A program made the translations under genes and the position numbers. 57,631 bases of DNA from Butyricicoccus sp. (lineage in GTDB: Bacteria > Bacillota > Clostridia > Oscillospirales > Butyricicoccaceae), in the NCBI GenBank assembly GCA_020025755.1, contig JAHHRO010000006.1, forward strand, positions 1-57,631, in the 5' to 3' direction. A model generated the notes under the pieces. The model was not told the DNA's origin, ran no database searches, and saw nothing but the letters and a program-made list of their open reading frames with translations. Of this stretch, positions 55,227-57,631 are shown in pieces (the first letter of the stretch is position 1; the number at the start of each line of letters is the position of its first letter).

Positions 55227-57325
55227 AAATACGGATCGAACATGAGATCCGCGGTCGAATCCGCTTCTCTACGAGTCTCGGAAAATTAACGATGGATCAG
55301 GCAGATCAGCTGCAATATTATCTGCTGTCCCTGCCTGACGTGGTCGGCGTAAAGGTCTATGAGCGCAGCGGCAATGCAACGGTGCTCTATCAGGGCAGCC
55401 GCAAGCGTTTGCTGCAAGGCATCCTGGCTTTTTCAGTGGATACTCCGGAGACCAAAAGTTTGGTGCCCGAGCATACCAGCCGCGCCTTGAATGCAACCTA
55501 TCACGATAAAATCGTCGATCATATTGGAAAATATTGGCTGTGCAGATTGCTCCTGCCCAAGCCGCTGCGCATTGCAAAGGCTTGCTGCGGCGCGATACGC
55601 CATATTTGGAATGGACTTCGCTGCCTGATGCGCGGCAAACTGGAGGTTGCGGTCTTGGATGCGACCGCCATTGCGGTATCCATTGCACGCTGCCAGTTCA
55701 ATACTGCATCTTCTGTTATGTTCCTGCTTGGACTTGGCGAGCTGATGGAGGAATGGACCCATAAAAAGTCGGTTGCAGACCTTGCGAGCAGTATGTCCCT
55801 CAATGTGGAAAAGGTATGGCGTCGCACGGGGAAAACCGATACGCTGGTTTCCATCTGCGAGATCGTACCGGGAGATCTCGTTCGCGTGGAAATGGGGAAT
55901 ATGATCCCACTGGACGGGGTCGTGGTAGATGGCGAAGCAATGGTCAATCAGGCTTCTCTCACAGGTGAATCCGTTCCGGTGCGTAAGGAGATCGGTGCGA
56001 CCGTATATGCTGGAACCGTGATCGAAGAAGGCACGCTGACGCTGCAAGTCAAGCAGGCGGTGGGAGAGACACGCTATGAAAAGATCGTACATATGATCGA
56101 GGATTCCGAACGCCTCAAGTCTTCTCTTGAGAGCAGCGCGGCTCATCTTGCCGATCGCCTGGTTCCCTACAGCTTCCTTGGTGCAGGTCTGTCATGGCTC
56201 CTAACGCGCAATGTGCAGAAGGCGATCTCCGTGCTGATGGTCGATTTCTCTTGCGCGCTCAAGCTGTCGATGCCGGTTGCAGTTCTGTCTGCAATGCGTG
56301 AGTGCAGCGATTATAAGATCACGGTCAAGGGCGGCAAGTTCTTAGAGGCTGTGGCACAGGCAGATACGATCGTATTTGATAAGACCGGTACACTGACGCT
56401 GGCACAGCCAAGCGTGCGTGAGGTCATTCCGTTTGGCGGCAATGCGCGCGATGAAATGCTGCGCGTTGCAGCTTGTTTGGAGGAGCATTTCCCACATTCG
56501 ATCGCAAATGCGGTGGTTCGTCAGGCTGAGATCGAAGGACTCAAGCATGCAGAGGAGCATGCAAAGGTCAAGTATATCATTGCGCATGGTATTGCGTCCG
56601 AACTGCGCGGAGAGCATGTCTGCATTGGCAGCTATCACTTCATCTTTGAGGATGAAAACTGTGAATTCCCAGAGGAGGAACGTGAAAAGTTCGATAATTT
56701 GCCAGATGAATGCAGCCTGCTGTATATGAGTATTGGACACAGACTGGCAGCTGTTCTGTGTATCGAAGATCCGCTTCGTCCGGAGAGCGCAGATGTCGTG
56801 CGCACACTCAAGGAACTGGGTATCACAAAGACAGTAATGATGACAGGAGACAGTGAACGCACCGCGGCTGTCATTGCGCGTGCAGTTGGCGTGGATGAGT
56901 ACCACGCGGAGGTGCTGCCGGAAGACAAGGCAGCCTTTGTACAGCGTGAGCGCGAGCGGGGACGCACCGTCATCATGATCGGCGATGGTATCAATGATTC
57001 CCCTGCACTGTCTGCTGCAAATGTTGGCGTTGCAGTCAGCGAGGGGGCACAGATCGCGCGTGAGATCGCGGATATAACGATTTCCGGCCGCGACTTGTAT
57101 CAGTTGGTAACGCTCAAGCGAATCAGTATTGCATTGATGAAGCGAATCGGCTTCAACTATCGTTTCGTGATTGGCTTCAACTCTGGTCTGCTTGCACTGG
57201 GTCTGATGGGTGTCATTACGCCAAGCGTATCTGCATTCCTGCATAATATGTCTACTTTGGGCATTGGCGCGCATGGTACAACAAATCTTCTGCCAACAGA
57301 GACCCCTCTGATGATAGAAGCATAA
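55223..57325 (+). CDS. P1B-type metal-transporting ATPase with SCA membrane motif
   Basis: A 700-residue P-type ATPase. The N-terminus (EHEIRGRIRF..) is an HMA-like domain without CxxC. The actuator domain has LTGES, the phosphorylation site is Asp386 in FDKTGTLT, the nucleotide domain has EEHFPHSIA, and the hinge is GDGINDSPAL. The membrane metal-site motif reads Ser343-Cys344-Ala345 (DFSCALKLSMP) instead of CPC, SPC or CPH. The family is clear, but the exported metal cannot be predicted; it may be one of the less studied CtpC-like types. It is coupled to the DUF6110-like gene and followed by a terminator. Confidence 0.9.
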   Translation: MKIRIEHEIRGRIRFSTSLGKLTMDQADQLQYYLLSLPDVVGVKVYERSGNATVLYQGSRKRLLQGILAFSVDTPETKSLVPEHTSRALNATYHDKIVDHIGKYWLCRLLLPKPLRIAKACCGAIRHIWNGLRCLMRGKLEVAVLDATAIAVSIARCQFNTASSVMFLLGLGELMEEWTHKKSVADLASSMSLNVEKVWRRTGKTDTLVSICEIVPGDLVRVEMGNMIPLDGVVVDGEAMVNQASLTGESVPVRKEIGATVYAGTVIEEGTLTLQVKQAVGETRYEKIVHMIEDSERLKSSLESSAAHLADRLVPYSFLGAGLSWLLTRNVQKAISVLMVDFSCALKLSMPVAVLSAMRECSDYKITVKGGKFLEAVAQADTIVFDKTGTLTLAQPSVREVIPFGGNARDEMLRVAACLEEHFPHSIANAVVRQAEIEGLKHAEEHAKVKYIIAHGIASELRGEHVCIGSYHFIFEDENCEFPEEEREKFDNLPDECSLLYMSIGHRLAAVLCIEDPLRPESADVVRTLKELGITKTVMMTGDSERTAAVIARAVGVDEYHAEVLPEDKAAFVQRERERGRTVIMIGDGINDSPALSAANVGVAVSEGAQIAREIADITISGRDLYQLVTLKRISIALMKRIGFNYRFVIGFNSGLLALGLMGVITPSVSAFLHNMSTLGIGAHGTTNLLPTETPLMIEA

Positions 57326-57335
57326 GAAAAGGATC

Positions 57336-57381
57336 AGATGTCCTCAGGGATCGGTGAAAATCGATCCTTGGGGCATTTTTA
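57336..57381 (+). terminator. Terminator of ATPase operon
   Basis: ATGTCCTCAGGGATCG pairs imperfectly with CGATCCTTGGGGCAT around GTGAAAAT, then TTTTTATTTTTT. Confidence 0.75.
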
Positions 57382-57631
57382 TTTTTTGGATGAAAGCGAG
57401 TTGCTTTCAAGCAAAGAAGAATGTGTTGTATCAGTGCAAGGCGGTAAAGTTAATGTTCGCACATACTGTGGAGGGTTTGGGACGTCCGTAGGATTTTCAT
57501 TTCTACAAAATGATTTGCTTCAAAGCAAAGGGAAATGTTTTTTAGAACGGCGATAACAGTTCCATTTCTGCAAAATGAGATTTGCTTCAAAGCAAAGAGT
57601 AACGTGTCGCGCCGGCGACGGCGGCATAAGG
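57382..57631. other. Non-coding end of window
   Basis: After the ATPase terminator no gene is supported. The region carries the repeats at 57401-57597 and ends in a GC-rich stretch (CGCGCCGGCG) cut by the window border. Confidence 0.5.
57401..57597. repeat. Degenerate palindromic repeats
   Basis: Three copies of a small dyad: TTGCTTTCAAGCAA at 57401, and TTTGCTTCAAAGCAAA at 57514 and 57581. The last two also share the preceding ATTTCTNCAAAATGA, so the unit is about 35 bases with a 67-base period. The stretch may continue beyond the window end. A frame of 72 codons over it is not believed. Confidence 0.6.

Noticed and set aside
57338..57556. A 72-codon gene at the window end
   Set aside because: It overlaps the ATPase terminator and the palindromic repeats and has no plausible ribosome site.
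57401..57597. A CRISPR array
   Set aside because: Only two good copies and one diverged copy, repeats differ in length and no uniform spacers or cas genes are present.

Overview
The window looks like a stretch of chromosome from a Gram-positive anaerobe of the class Clostridia. The evidence is a low-GC-Firmicute style HPr and HPr kinase, a T-box leader with the UGG(N)/ACC motif, strong AGGAGG ribosome binding sites, sigma-A promoters with 16-18 bp spacers, oligoendopeptidase F, an [FeFe] hydrogenase and no outer-membrane genes. An Oscillospirales/Butyricicoccaceae-like gut butyrate producer is a reasonable guess, but the sequence alone does not prove it. Most of the window is ordinary core genome. 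No complete insertion sequence, prophage, rRNA, functional tRNA or CRISPR array was recognised.

Layout. 1-2.1 kb: a serine-recombinase-like protein without its catalytic domain, a family-2 glycosyltransferase and HPr. 2.2-8.7 kb: a TetR regulator followed by a purine/selenium-molybdenum-hydroxylase type cluster (ssnA, an internally shortened ygfK, and a fused 2Fe-2S/molybdopterin hydroxylase). 8.7-14.7 kb: housekeeping genes (endonuclease IV-like TIM barrel, YqeG phosphatase, YbaK deacylase, PepP, AroQ, AEC transporter) with several very small genes. 15-16.7 kb: DacF carboxypeptidase behind a structured leader, and a small P-loop protein. 17-24 kb: the complete F1Fo ATP synthase operon, whose c subunit carries a sodium-type two-carboxylate motif. 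24-30.5 kb: a DUF4363/DUF421 pair and the ilvB-ilvN-ilvC-ilvD operon behind an isoleucine T-box. 30.5-41.3 kb: a glycan-use region: AraC regulator, lipoprotein and two permeases of a sugar ABC transporter, GH112 phosphorylase, then a secreted YgjK-like GH63 enzyme and a ROK repressor. 41.5-47 kb: a small HTH/membrane pair, a C-GCAxxG-C-C protein, a cell-wall amidase, glucokinase, a PHP phosphoesterase and HprK. 47-57.6 kb: ribosomal protein L28, a Suv3-like helicase, a glycerophosphodiesterase, PepF, a group-B-like [FeFe] hydrogenase, and a three-gene unit of a 26-residue membrane peptide, a DUF6110-like protein and an unusual P1B-type ATPase.

How the parts fit. The glycan region reads as two separately controlled modules. 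The AraC-type gene faces an ABC importer/phosphorylase operon across an intergenic region with helically phased repeats. The GH63 and ROK genes have their own consensus promoter with a near-perfect 38-bp operator-like palindrome at the start site. The most unusual points are: HPr has Arg at the usual regulatory Ser46 although HprK is intact; YgfK lacks its whole flavin/NAD(P)H module in an otherwise clean reading frame; the P-type ATPase has Ser-Cys-Ala in place of the membrane CPC motif and is co-transcribed with a tiny membrane peptide; and a compact three-way-junction RNA can be drawn in the leader of dacF.
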